Positions 33,581 to 41,326 of a stretch of DNA of 64,000 nucleotides are shown here, in pieces. Below the pieces are notes generated by a model. That model was not told the DNA's origin, searched no databases, and saw only the letters and a list, made by a program, of their open reading frames with translations. This stretch comes from Bacteroidota bacterium. Lineage in GTDB: Bacteria; Bacteroidota; Bacteroidia; Chitinophagales; Chitinophagaceae. The stretch spans positions 1-64,000 of the forward strand of contig JABDGS010000002.1 of the NCBI GenBank assembly GCA_013285915.1, written 5' to 3'. Each line of letters opens with the position of its first letter. The first letter of the stretch is position 1. Position numbers and translations under genes: made by a program.

Positions 33581-36500
33581 ATGTATTCCATGGAAACTCT
33601 AAACAGTCTTGCCGAAAAAAATGCTTTAAAATGTACTGATCTAACCAATTTCAGAAATTTTAGTTTGCCGGGTTTCAAAGATGAAATAAAGGAAATGCTT
33701 GATTTGATTGGAAGAAATTCAGCCGGTATTTTCCTTACCTATACTAAGCATGACATTTCGCATATAAATGCCATGCTTGATATTGCAGAATGGCTTATTC
33801 CTGATAAAACAAAAAGCAAATTGACAAGTGTTGATTGGCTGATGTTGGTACTTGCATGTTACGTTCATGATCTTGGCATGCTGACTACTGACTTAGAATT
33901 TGCGAAAAGAAATGATAATGAAGAATACAAAACTTTTAAAAATATTATTTTTTCAGATCCGAAAAGTGAGGATTATCGCAAACGAATTTCATCCTCTGAC
34001 GTTGATCAAGAAAAGTTTTATTTTCAAGAATTTGTAAGAAGTACGCATGCAAGGAGAATAAGAGAATGGATTAAAGGTGAAAATATAAATAAATGGAATA
34101 ATGGCATTGGTATTATTGCCCAACAAATAAATGAATCATTAAAAAAACTGCCACCGAGATTTGTTCACAGCCTTGCGATGGTTTGCGAAAGCCATCACTT
34201 AAACGATCTTAATGACGAGGCTAAGTATCCTTTGTATGAGACATACGGCAGTTCTAAAGAAGAATCCGCTAATGTACAATATAATGCAATTATATTGAGA
34301 ACACTAGATCTGTTACACATCACAAAAGACAGAACTCCTTCAATTACGTTTAAAGCACTGAATATTACAGATCCGGTAGGTATTTTGGAATGGGAAAAGC
34401 AGCTTGGTACATATTCAGTTCTTCCTATATCAAGGTTGCTTAAAGATGATGATCCAGATACTCAAATAATCTCAGTAACAGCAGATTTTATAGAAGAAAG
34501 GCCTTTTTTTACGCTAAGTGAATATCTTGCCTATGCTGATTCCCAAATTAAACAATCAAAAGGGTGGATTGAAAAAAGTTCTCAAAGTGCAGATGGTGAA
34601 GGATTCAATTTTCCCTGGCATTCTGTTAAAGGAAATATTAAGGTTGAAGGGAATGACCCAATCCCACTGCGATTTGAGTTAGACAGAGGAAAGCTTTTGG
34701 ATCTATTAGTTGGACATACCATATACAATGATCCAACAGTAGTAATACGGGAATTATTGCAAAATTCTATAGATGCTATAAGATACCGTTCTTATCTTGA
34801 AAAAGGCAATTATTCAATTTCAAAAATAGAAGTTGAATGGAATAGTAGCACAAGGGAGTTAGTAATCAGAGATAATGGAGTTGGTATGGATAAATTCGTC
34901 ATTGTTAACCATTTAATGAAGGTAGGGTCTTCATTTTACAGCACCAACGAGTTTATTACAAAGAATGTTGATTTTTCGCCCATTTCAAAATTTGGAATAG
35001 GCATTTTGACTTGTTTTATGGTCTCTGATGATGTTGAAATACTGACAAAAAAAGGCGAAAAGGGATACAGAATTAGAATGACTTCAGTTCACTCCAACTA
35101 TTTATTGAAAGAATTGTCTAGCGAGCATCAAGATCTAGATACACTTAAACGGGCTGGGACTTCTGTCAAACTTAAACTTAGACCATCAGTGGATCTATCT
35201 AAGAGAAGCATTGAACAGATTTTGAGGTATTGGATTATTTTCCCGGCTTGCCAGGTTCTATACACTGAAAACAAAACAATTCAAAAGGAAATAGGATTTA
35301 AAAATACCAAAGACGCTTTTGAGTATTTCTACTTACAGGATAATGCTAAAAATGATATTTTCAAAGATATAAAGATTATATCCGACAAGAAGACGTCATC
35401 GACGAAAGAAAATTATGAGATGTCTTTTGCTACATACACGTTATTTTCGAATATCCCCAATTTTTTTCTTCGTAGAAATACGGCCCCCGTTGTTTGTTTA
35501 GAAGGCATAAGAGTTTTAGATAATTTCCCCGTATTAACAAAATATGCTCAAAGTTATTCTAATTATCAAGGCAGAAATGAGAGAACTATAGCTGCTATTA
35601 TTTCAATTCGCAATAATTCAAAAATTAGAACTACTGTTTCCAGAGATGGCCTCGAATTTGATGAAGAATATATCAAAGTTGGCTTAACATGTATGGATTT
35701 TTTATTCGAACATATTTACAAAGAAATTAGTCTTATCCAGGAGTCTGAAGGTAATCCCTATTCTCGAGCTTCAACGGCTGCGGAATGGTTATTTGATACG
35801 ATTGATAACACTTTTAAGGGAGAAGTAGCTAAACAACAGATACAAAAAAAACAGAATGAAATACCGTCTATTGTTGTTGAAGAGATTGCTCAATCTAAAG
35901 TGTTTAGAAAAATTTTGCCTTTAAATGATTTCATAAAAAATAAATTTTTTTGGACGATTGAATCAAGATTGCTAAATTATTTAGGTACGCTATCAAAAGA
36001 TTTAGGGAGGGAGCTAGGCTTCAATACATTCATTGAAAAATTAGCTCCTGACTTATTGAACAACGACATATCACCTTTAATTATTGAGTATACATCTTAT
36101 GATATAATATTATTTGAAAACTATTGCCCTGAAAAATGTTTATACAGTCAAAAGCATCAACAAATAAGTGTTAAATGGATACAAAAAAATGAAACAAGTT
36201 CACTCTCGAAAGAAATCTTATCCATAGTTGAGAGCTTTGAGATGGATAGACAAATAAATCAAAGATTTGATACCCCTATACCTATAATAGATAATTCAGA
36301 ATATTATGGTGATGGCAAAGACTTATTGAATAACACACTAGGCAAGATTTACATATGTGATGTTATAGGGGATAGAAATGACATAAAGGCTGTGGTAAAC
36401 GAGAAAAATATTTTACTGGACAAAAGATCTCAAGCCTACAAAGGTTGGTCGCTTTTCAATGGTGCGTTAAAGTCAGCAATAAATGATAAAAGTATAGAAG

Positions 36501-36769
36501 ATATTTATATCTTGATCGGAGGAGTTTATTTATTTTATAGGGCATGTCAAGGTAAAGTAGTGAATAGGAGAAGGGTCAGCGAAAATAAAGATTTGCTTTG
36601 GAATGTTGTATCTCCAAAACTGGGTCACATACTAGAACAACGCAGTTTATCAAATGAATTTAAGGGAGAAACACTTTCGGCAATAACCGGTGATCTTAAC
36701 GAATGGTTTAACCCTGCAAAATATTGGTTTGAATATAAGGATGGAGATTCTGATTGGTATCTTGATTAA
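33581..36769 (+). CDS. HD-domain plus GHKL (Hsp90-like) ATPase protein, candidate conflict/defence gene
   Basis: A 1062-residue single gene. The N-terminal third resembles an HD phosphohydrolase: TYTKHDISHINAMLDIAEWL carries H57, D58 and H61, CYVHDLGMLT carries H96 and D97, and H156, HH at 205-206 and D243 fit the later ligand positions. Residues about 365-580 are a GHKL/Hsp90-type ATPase: IRELLQNSIDAIRY (E391, N395), VIRDNGVGMDKF (D431-x-G-x-G) and SKFGIGILTC. This part has an Hsp90-like order rather than a histidine-kinase one, and no HisKA motif is seen. The C-terminal 450 residues are unassigned. HD fused to GHKL resembles the HD-CE conflict-effector class as I recall it. It is AT-rich, stands alone and is bracketed by inverted repeats. 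A phage-defence role is inferred. Confidence 0.78.
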   Translation: MYSMETLNSLAEKNALKCTDLTNFRNFSLPGFKDEIKEMLDLIGRNSAGIFLTYTKHDISHINAMLDIAEWLIPDKTKSKLTSVDWLMLVLACYVHDLGMLTTDLEFAKRNDNEEYKTFKNIIFSDPKSEDYRKRISSSDVDQEKFYFQEFVRSTHARRIREWIKGENINKWNNGIGIIAQQINESLKKLPPRFVHSLAMVCESHHLNDLNDEAKYPLYETYGSSKEESANVQYNAIILRTLDLLHITKDRTPSITFKALNITDPVGILEWEKQLGTYSVLPISRLLKDDDPDTQIISVTADFIEERPFFTLSEYLAYADSQIKQSKGWIEKSSQSADGEGFNFPWHSVKGNIKVEGNDPIPLRFELDRGKLLDLLVGHTIYNDPTVVIRELLQNSIDAIRYRSYLEKGNYSISKIEVEWNSSTRELVIRDNGVGMDKFVIVNHLMKVGSSFYSTNEFITKNVDFSPISKFGIGILTCFMVSDDVEILTKKGEKGYRIRMTSVHSNYLLKELSSEHQDLDTLKRAGTSVKLKLRPSVDLSKRSIEQILRYWIIFPACQVLYTENKTIQKEIGFKNTKDAFEYFYLQDNAKNDIFKDIKIISDKKTSSTKENYEMSFATYTLFSNIPNFFLRRNTAPVVCLEGIRVLDNFPVLTKYAQSYSNYQGRNERTIAAIISIRNNSKIRTTVSRDGLEFDEEYIKVGLTCMDFLFEHIYKEISLIQESEGNPYSRASTAAEWLFDTIDNTFKGEVAKQQIQKKQNEIPSIVVEEIAQSKVFRKILPLNDFIKNKFFWTIESRLLNYLGTLSKDLGRELGFNTFIEKLAPDLLNNDISPLIIEYTSYDIILFENYCPEKCLYSQKHQQISVKWIQKNETSSLSKEILSIVESFEMDRQINQRFDTPIPIIDNSEYYGDGKDLLNNTLGKIYICDVIGDRNDIKAVVNEKNILLDKRSQAYKGWSLFNGALKSAINDKSIEDIYILIGGVYLFYRACQGKVVNRRRVSENKDLLWNVVSPKLGHILEQRSLSNEFKGETLSAITGDLNEWFNPAKYWFEYKDGDSDWYLD

Positions 36770-36833
36770 TTCTTTGGATTTACAAAAGTTTCGCCAACCA
36801 AACTTAGAGTTACCTCTGCGAAGAATTTCCAAA

Positions 36834-36952
36834 AGCCAGTCTCCCGACTGGCTCCGCATAGCCGCCCCCAACCAACCGCTAAAGTGCCCCCTATCCTTAG
36901 AGTTAGCGCAGCGCTCTAAGGATTTCTAATAAAAGACAGTCTTTGACTGTCT
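36834..36952. repeat. Three tandem perfect hairpins between the HD-GHKL gene and glnS
   Basis: Hairpin 1 is AGCCAGTC-TCCC-GACTGGCT (36834-36853). Hairpin 2 is ATCCTTAGAG with CTCTAAGGAT (36893-36923, inner GCGCAGCGC), the right copy of the bracketing repeat. Hairpin 3 is AGACAGTC-TTT-GACTGTCT (36934-36952). Hairpins 1 and 3 are each followed by a C-rich tail (about GCATAGCCGCC and AACCACAGCCGCC). They could insulate glnS from upstream transcription, but no T-runs are present. Confidence 0.8.
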
Positions 36953-37034
36953 AACCACAGCCGCCACAAAACACCACTGCTATCCTCAACAATCCCCAAT
37001 CCCCTATCTTTGTAACCATCGAAATATTACTAGG

Positions 37035-38699
37035 ATGGCTGAAGAAAGATCGCTTAACTTTTTAGAGGAAATAATAGAGGAAGATCTAAAGGCTGGCAAG
37101 TACACCAGCATACTCACCAGGTTTCCGCCGGAGCCTAATGGCTACCTGCATATTGGCCATGCCAAAAGCATTTGCCTAAACTTTGGGCTGGGCATAAAGT
37201 ATGGCGGCAAAACCAACCTTCGCTTTGATGATACCAACCCCGTTACCGAAGACACGGAATATGTTGACAGCATAAAACAGGATATTCAATGGCTGGGCTT
37301 TAACTGGGCGCAGGAGCTATACGCAAGCGACTATTTTGAGCAGCTCTACACCTTTGCCACGCAGTTGATACAAAAGGGTCTTGCATATGTAGACGATAGC
37401 AGCGCTGAGCAAATTGCTATTGAAAAAGGCACCCCCACGCAGCCGGGTGTTGAAAACGTTTACCGCAGCCGCAGCGTGCAGGAAAACCTCGCGCTGTTTG
37501 CCGAAATGCGCGCAGGCAAATATGCCGATGGCGAAAAAGTGCTGCGTGCCAAAATTGATATGGCCAGCCCCAACATGCACATGCGCGACCCTATTATTTA
37601 TCGCATAAAGCATGCGCACCACCACCGCACGGGTGATGCATGGTGTATATACCCCATGTACGACTTTGCGCATGGCCAAAGCGACAGCATAGAGAACATT
37701 ACGCACAGCATTTGCACGCTGGAGTTTATTCCGCACAGGCCGCTGTACGACTGGTGCATTGAAAAGCTGGAGATATTCCCCAGCCGCCAGTACGAGTTTG
37801 CGCGCCTAAACCTTACCTACACGGTAATGAGCAAGCGCCGCCTGCTGCAATTAGTAAACGAAAAACACGTAACCGGCTGGGACGACCCGCGTATGCCCAC
37901 CATAAGCGGTATGCGCCGCAGGGGCTATACACCCGAAAGCCTTCGCGACTTTTGCGACCGCGTGGGCATTGCCAAGCGCGAAAACCTGATAGACGTGGGC
38001 CTGCTGGAGTTTTGCGTGCGCGAACACCTTAACAAGATCGCCGTGCGCCGTATGGTGGTGATGGACCCCATAAAAGTAGTAATCACCACCCTGGCAGAAG
38101 GTTTTACCGAACTGGTGCAGAGCGAAAACAACCCCGAAGAAGCTGAGGTTACCTACCGCGATATTCACTTTAGCCGTGAGGTGTATATTGAGCAGGAAGA
38201 TTTTATGGAAACACCTGCCAAAAAATTCTTTCGCCTGGCACCGGGGCAAATGGTGCGTTTAAAAAGTGCATACATAATTAAGTGTGAGGAAGTAGTAAAA
38301 GATGCCGCAGGCAACATTACCGAAGTGCGCTGCAGCCACGTGCCCGAAAGTAAAACGGGTGGTGCAAACGCAGGCATGCAGGTAAAGGCTACTATACATT
38401 GGGTAAGCGCCGCGCATGCCGTACCTGTTGAACTTCGCCTGTACGACCGCCTGTTTAAGGTAGAAAACGTAGGCGCCGCCGAAGGCGATTTTAAAGATTA
38501 TATAAACCACGATTCATTACATATTATTCCCAACGCATACGCCGAGCCCGCGCTTAAAACCGGCACCACAAGCGACCATTACCAGTTTCTGCGCAAGGGC
38601 TATTTCTGCGTTGATAAAGACAGTACGGATGATACACTCATCTTCAACCGCACCGTTACCCTGCGCGATACCTGGGCAAAGGAGCAGAAGAAGGGGTAA
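37035..38699 (+). CDS. glnS: Glutaminyl-tRNA synthetase
   Basis: The 554-residue protein, the same length as the E. coli enzyme, is a class I synthetase that charges tRNA-Gln with glutamine. The HIGH motif lies in RFPPEPNGYLHIGHAKSICL, followed by FDDTNPVTEDTEYVDSI. The KMSKS equivalent is VMSKRRLLQLV, and DPRMPTISGMRRRGYTPES follows. The C-terminal anticodon-binding beta barrels come after about residue 335. Base composition is markedly richer in GC than the HD-GHKL gene just upstream: one 60-base row of glnS has 36 G or C (37861-37920), and one row of that gene has 18 (34261-34320). Confidence 0.97.
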   Translation: MAEERSLNFLEEIIEEDLKAGKYTSILTRFPPEPNGYLHIGHAKSICLNFGLGIKYGGKTNLRFDDTNPVTEDTEYVDSIKQDIQWLGFNWAQELYASDYFEQLYTFATQLIQKGLAYVDDSSAEQIAIEKGTPTQPGVENVYRSRSVQENLALFAEMRAGKYADGEKVLRAKIDMASPNMHMRDPIIYRIKHAHHHRTGDAWCIYPMYDFAHGQSDSIENITHSICTLEFIPHRPLYDWCIEKLEIFPSRQYEFARLNLTYTVMSKRRLLQLVNEKHVTGWDDPRMPTISGMRRRGYTPESLRDFCDRVGIAKRENLIDVGLLEFCVREHLNKIAVRRMVVMDPIKVVITTLAEGFTELVQSENNPEEAEVTYRDIHFSREVYIEQEDFMETPAKKFFRLAPGQMVRLKSAYIIKCEEVVKDAAGNITEVRCSHVPESKTGGANAGMQVKATIHWVSAAHAVPVELRLYDRLFKVENVGAAEGDFKDYINHDSLHIIPNAYAEPALKTGTTSDHYQFLRKGYFCVDKDSTDDTLIFNRTVTLRDTWAKEQKKG

Positions 38700-38707
38700 G
38701 AACCCCC

Positions 38708-39120
38708 AGTTTAAAGTTTAAAGTTTAAAGTTTATAGTTGATTGGAGCGAAGTGGCAGAAGCTGAATAGCGCTGTCATCACGCGAAACGCGTGATCTGTT
38801 GAAGAATAGCATTATGTCCAATAGCATTACTACAGCAAATGCAATAAAAACTATTTGCCCGGCTGCACACCATTATTCACCGTCCCTTGTGTCACTCAGT
38901 TGTACTGCGGTACCCTCGTCGGCTGTTCCTTGGCAGCTTTGCATGTAATACAATGGAACGCAGATAACCAGGATTGTTAGGATTTATAGGATTGCAAGGC
39001 ATCTGCGTTCATCCTGAACATCCTTTTCATCTGCGTTCAATTAATTTCAGCCGAAGGCTATGAAAAAAACTCCTTTACTCTGTGTTTCTTCAACTCCTGC
39101 CTTTCCTCTGTGGTTAAAGT
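38708..39120. repeat. Repeat-filled gap between glnS and tilS
   Basis: It begins with a 7-bp-period array of AGTTTAA units (38708-38740) followed by TTGATTGGAGCGAA, the reverse of the pair at 31561-31616. A GATGACAGC-type palindrome (CACGCGAAACGCGTG) lies at about 38770-38790. The end has a diverged copy of the CTCTGTG-type repeat (39067-39120) and a TTAGGATTTATAGGATTG-like piece. I find no gene here. Confidence 0.7.
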
Positions 39121-39144
39121 CTTCCCCGCCGTATCTTCGCAGCC

Positions 39145-40569
39145 ATGGCCGGATTACTTCAACAGTTTCAGCAGCACCTGCAAAAGCAGTTTCCTTTCCT
39201 GCACCCATCGCACAGTAAGCTAATATTGGCGGTAAGTGGGGGAGTGGATAGTATTGTATTAACTGACCTGTTTTACAAGGCCGGTTATGACTTCATCATC
39301 GCCCATTGCAACTTTCAATTAAGAGGCGAGGAGAGCAACAGAGATGAAGCCTTTGTAAAAAGCCTTGAAAACAAATATGGCAAACCTGTATTGGTAAAAC
39401 ATTTTGATACCGGAGCATTCGCGCAACAGCACAAACTATCTATCCAGGAAGCAGCAAGAAAATTGCGCTATGAGTGGTTTGAAAGCGTGAAACGTGAAAC
39501 GTCAAACGTGAATAAAGAAGAGAAAAAACTAAACGCGCCTGGAGAAAACACATCATCATTCACGATTGACGATTCACGATTCCCGTCTCACATCACCACC
39601 GCCCACCACGCCAACGACAACATTGAAACGCTGCTGATAAATTTTTTCCGCGGTACCGGTATCAGCGGCCTGCATGGCATACCGGCAAAACAAAGCGATA
39701 TTATACGCCCCTTACTGTTTGCAAAACGCGGGGAGATATTGGCGTACGCAAAAGAAAATAATTTGGATTGGGTAGAAGATTCAAGCAATGCTTCTGATAA
39801 ATATACGCGCAACTTTATCCGGCTGCAAATGTTGCCCGCGGCAAAAGAAATATTTGCAAATGCTGAAGATAACCTGTTGCAAAATATTGAACGGTTTAAA
39901 GAAGCAGAAACGCTGTATACGCAGGCTGTTGAGTTGCACAAAAAAAAGCTGCTTGAACAAAAAGGGAGCGAGTGGCACATACCTGTACTAAAACTGCAAA
40001 AAGCTGAGCCGCTGCAAACGCTTGTGTGGGAGATAATAAAACCATTCGGCTTTACCGCTGCCCAAACGCAGGAAGTAATAAAGCTTTTGCAGTCCGGCAA
40101 CGGCAGTTATATTTCATCATTAACACACCGCATTATAAAAAACCGCGCGTGGCTTATAATTGCTCCAAGTAAATCGCGGGAAGCCAATCATATTTTAATT
40201 GAAGAAGGTGAGAAGAAAATAATATTTGAAGAAGGCTCTCTCGCGCTTAACATTGTTGCAAACAATAATTCATCCATATCTTCCGATGCATGCATAGCCA
40301 TGCTTGATGCAGCAAATATTCAGTTCCCTTTATTGCTGCGTAAATGGAAGACCGGCGATTATTTTTACCCGCTCGGTATGCAAAAAAAGAAAAAGCTAAA
40401 CCGCTTTTTTATTGATCAAAAATTATCAGCTACCGGTAAAGAAAAAACCTGGGTGCTGGAGATGGATAAAAAAATAATTTGGATAATAGGCCTGCGTATT
40501 GATAACAGGTTTAAAATCACGCCTTCAACTAAACAAATATTGAAGATTGAGTTTACTAAAAACTCTTAA
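39145..40569 (+). CDS. tilS: tRNA(Ile)-lysidine synthetase
   Basis: The 474-residue protein is TilS, which changes C34 of tRNA-Ile(CAU) to lysidine and so lets it read AUA. The PP-loop ATP motif is LAVSGGVDSIVLTDLF, the next conserved block is HCNFQLRGEESNRDEAFV, then AARKLRYEWF and ITTAHHANDNIETLLINFFRGTGISGL. The C-terminal TilS_C domain is KWKTGDYFYPLGMQKKKKLNRFFID. Between RYEWF and the ITTAHH block, about 40 residues replace the roughly dozen expected. This insert is encoded by two 7-bp-period arrays. Essential in most bacteria, so the insert is presumably tolerated. The 3' end overlaps the convergent rhomboid gene by 14 bp. Confidence 0.95.
   Translation: MAGLLQQFQQHLQKQFPFLHPSHSKLILAVSGGVDSIVLTDLFYKAGYDFIIAHCNFQLRGEESNRDEAFVKSLENKYGKPVLVKHFDTGAFAQQHKLSIQEAARKLRYEWFESVKRETSNVNKEEKKLNAPGENTSSFTIDDSRFPSHITTAHHANDNIETLLINFFRGTGISGLHGIPAKQSDIIRPLLFAKRGEILAYAKENNLDWVEDSSNASDKYTRNFIRLQMLPAAKEIFANAEDNLLQNIERFKEAETLYTQAVELHKKKLLEQKGSEWHIPVLKLQKAEPLQTLVWEIIKPFGFTAAQTQEVIKLLQSGNGSYISSLTHRIIKNRAWLIIAPSKSREANHILIEEGEKKIIFEEGSLALNIVANNNSSISSDACIAMLDAANIQFPLLLRKWKTGDYFYPLGMQKKKKLNRFFIDQKLSATGKEKTWVLEMDKKIIWIIGLRIDNRFKITPSTKQILKIEFTKNS
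39486..39513. repeat. 7-bp-period array inside tilS, first
   Basis: Units CGTGAAA, CGTGAAA, CGTCAAA, CGTGAAT, 28 bp, read in frame as part of VKRETSNVN. Confidence 0.85.
39559..39586. repeat. 7-bp-period array inside tilS, second
   Basis: Units TTCACGA, TTGACGA, TTCACGA, TTCCCGT, 28 bp, read in frame as part of FTIDDSRFPS. The unit resembles the one in the array at 7803-7830. Confidence 0.85.
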
Positions 40570-41221
40570 ACCACATAGTTATTTGATCAGTAAAATTGGT
40601 TAATGGATTTATGTTAGTTATTAAAAAGCACATAACGATAAAGTAAACTAAACCGTACAACGCGCCCCACAAATGTGCAGAGTGGTTTATGTTTCCGCCA
40701 CCACGCTTAGCCAGGTATCCCGAGATAACGAGATATATAGGGGCGAAAATAAATCCTGGTATTATGGGGGGAATAATAAAAAGCCCAATCTTATTTAAGG
40801 GCGCAATAAATATTCCCACAAATATAATAGCCGATACGGCGCCGGACGCACCCAGGCTTTTGTAGTGGTAGTCGTTTTTGTGTTTTATATAAGTTGGCAA
40901 CAGGCAAACAACCAGTGTACTAAAATATAGCAGCACATACAACATTTCTCCTTTGCTGTTAAAGGCAGCAATAAAATTATCTTCAACACCCGTTATGCCC
41001 TGTTGCGTTTGCCCAAAAAAATAAAATGAAAGCATGTTAAACAGCAGGTGGCCTGTATCAGCATGTATAAACCCGCAGGTAATAAAACGGTACCATTGGT
41101 TTTTTTGGGTTATAGCGGGTGGGTAAAAAATAAGGTCGTCAATAACTTTTTGGTTTGAAAAACCAATTAATGAAGTAATAACTGTAATAGCAATAAGAAT
41201 GTACGTGAGCGAAAGGGTCAT
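40556..41221 (-). CDS. Rhomboid family intramembrane serine protease
   Basis: The 221-residue protein has about six membrane helices and the rhomboid catalytic pair: serine in LGASGAVSAIIFV and histidine in INHSAHLWGALYGLV. The helix-1 region QWYRFITCGFIHADTGHLLFNM (in parts) carries the family W-R and H-x-x-H-L-x-x-N features. It would cleave membrane-spanning segments of other proteins. Its 3' end overlaps tilS by 14 bp in a convergent layout. Upstream lies rarA, divergent. Confidence 0.92.
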   Translation of the reverse strand: MTLSLTYILIAITVITSLIGFSNQKVIDDLIFYPPAITQKNQWYRFITCGFIHADTGHLLFNMLSFYFFGQTQQGITGVEDNFIAAFNSKGEMLYVLLYFSTLVVCLLPTYIKHKNDYHYKSLGASGAVSAIIFVGIFIAPLNKIGLFIIPPIIPGFIFAPIYLVISGYLAKRGGGNINHSAHLWGALYGLVYFIVMCFLITNINPLTNFTDQITMWFKSF

Positions 41222-41326
41222 TGGCTAAATTTAATTGCGGTAAAAATAGAGTAATACGGGTTATCAATAAAATCCGCATAAAAATTGTATTGATAAAATA
41301 ATTAGCAAAAACATTTACTTTGTAGC

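Noticed and set aside
33581-36769. Calling the HD-GHKL protein plain HtpG (Hsp90)
   Set aside because: HtpG is about 620 residues with the ATPase at its N-terminus; here an HD part comes first and the total is 1062.
988-39586. Heptamer arrays read as CRISPR
   Set aside because: Units are only 7 bp with no spacers, and no cas genes are present.
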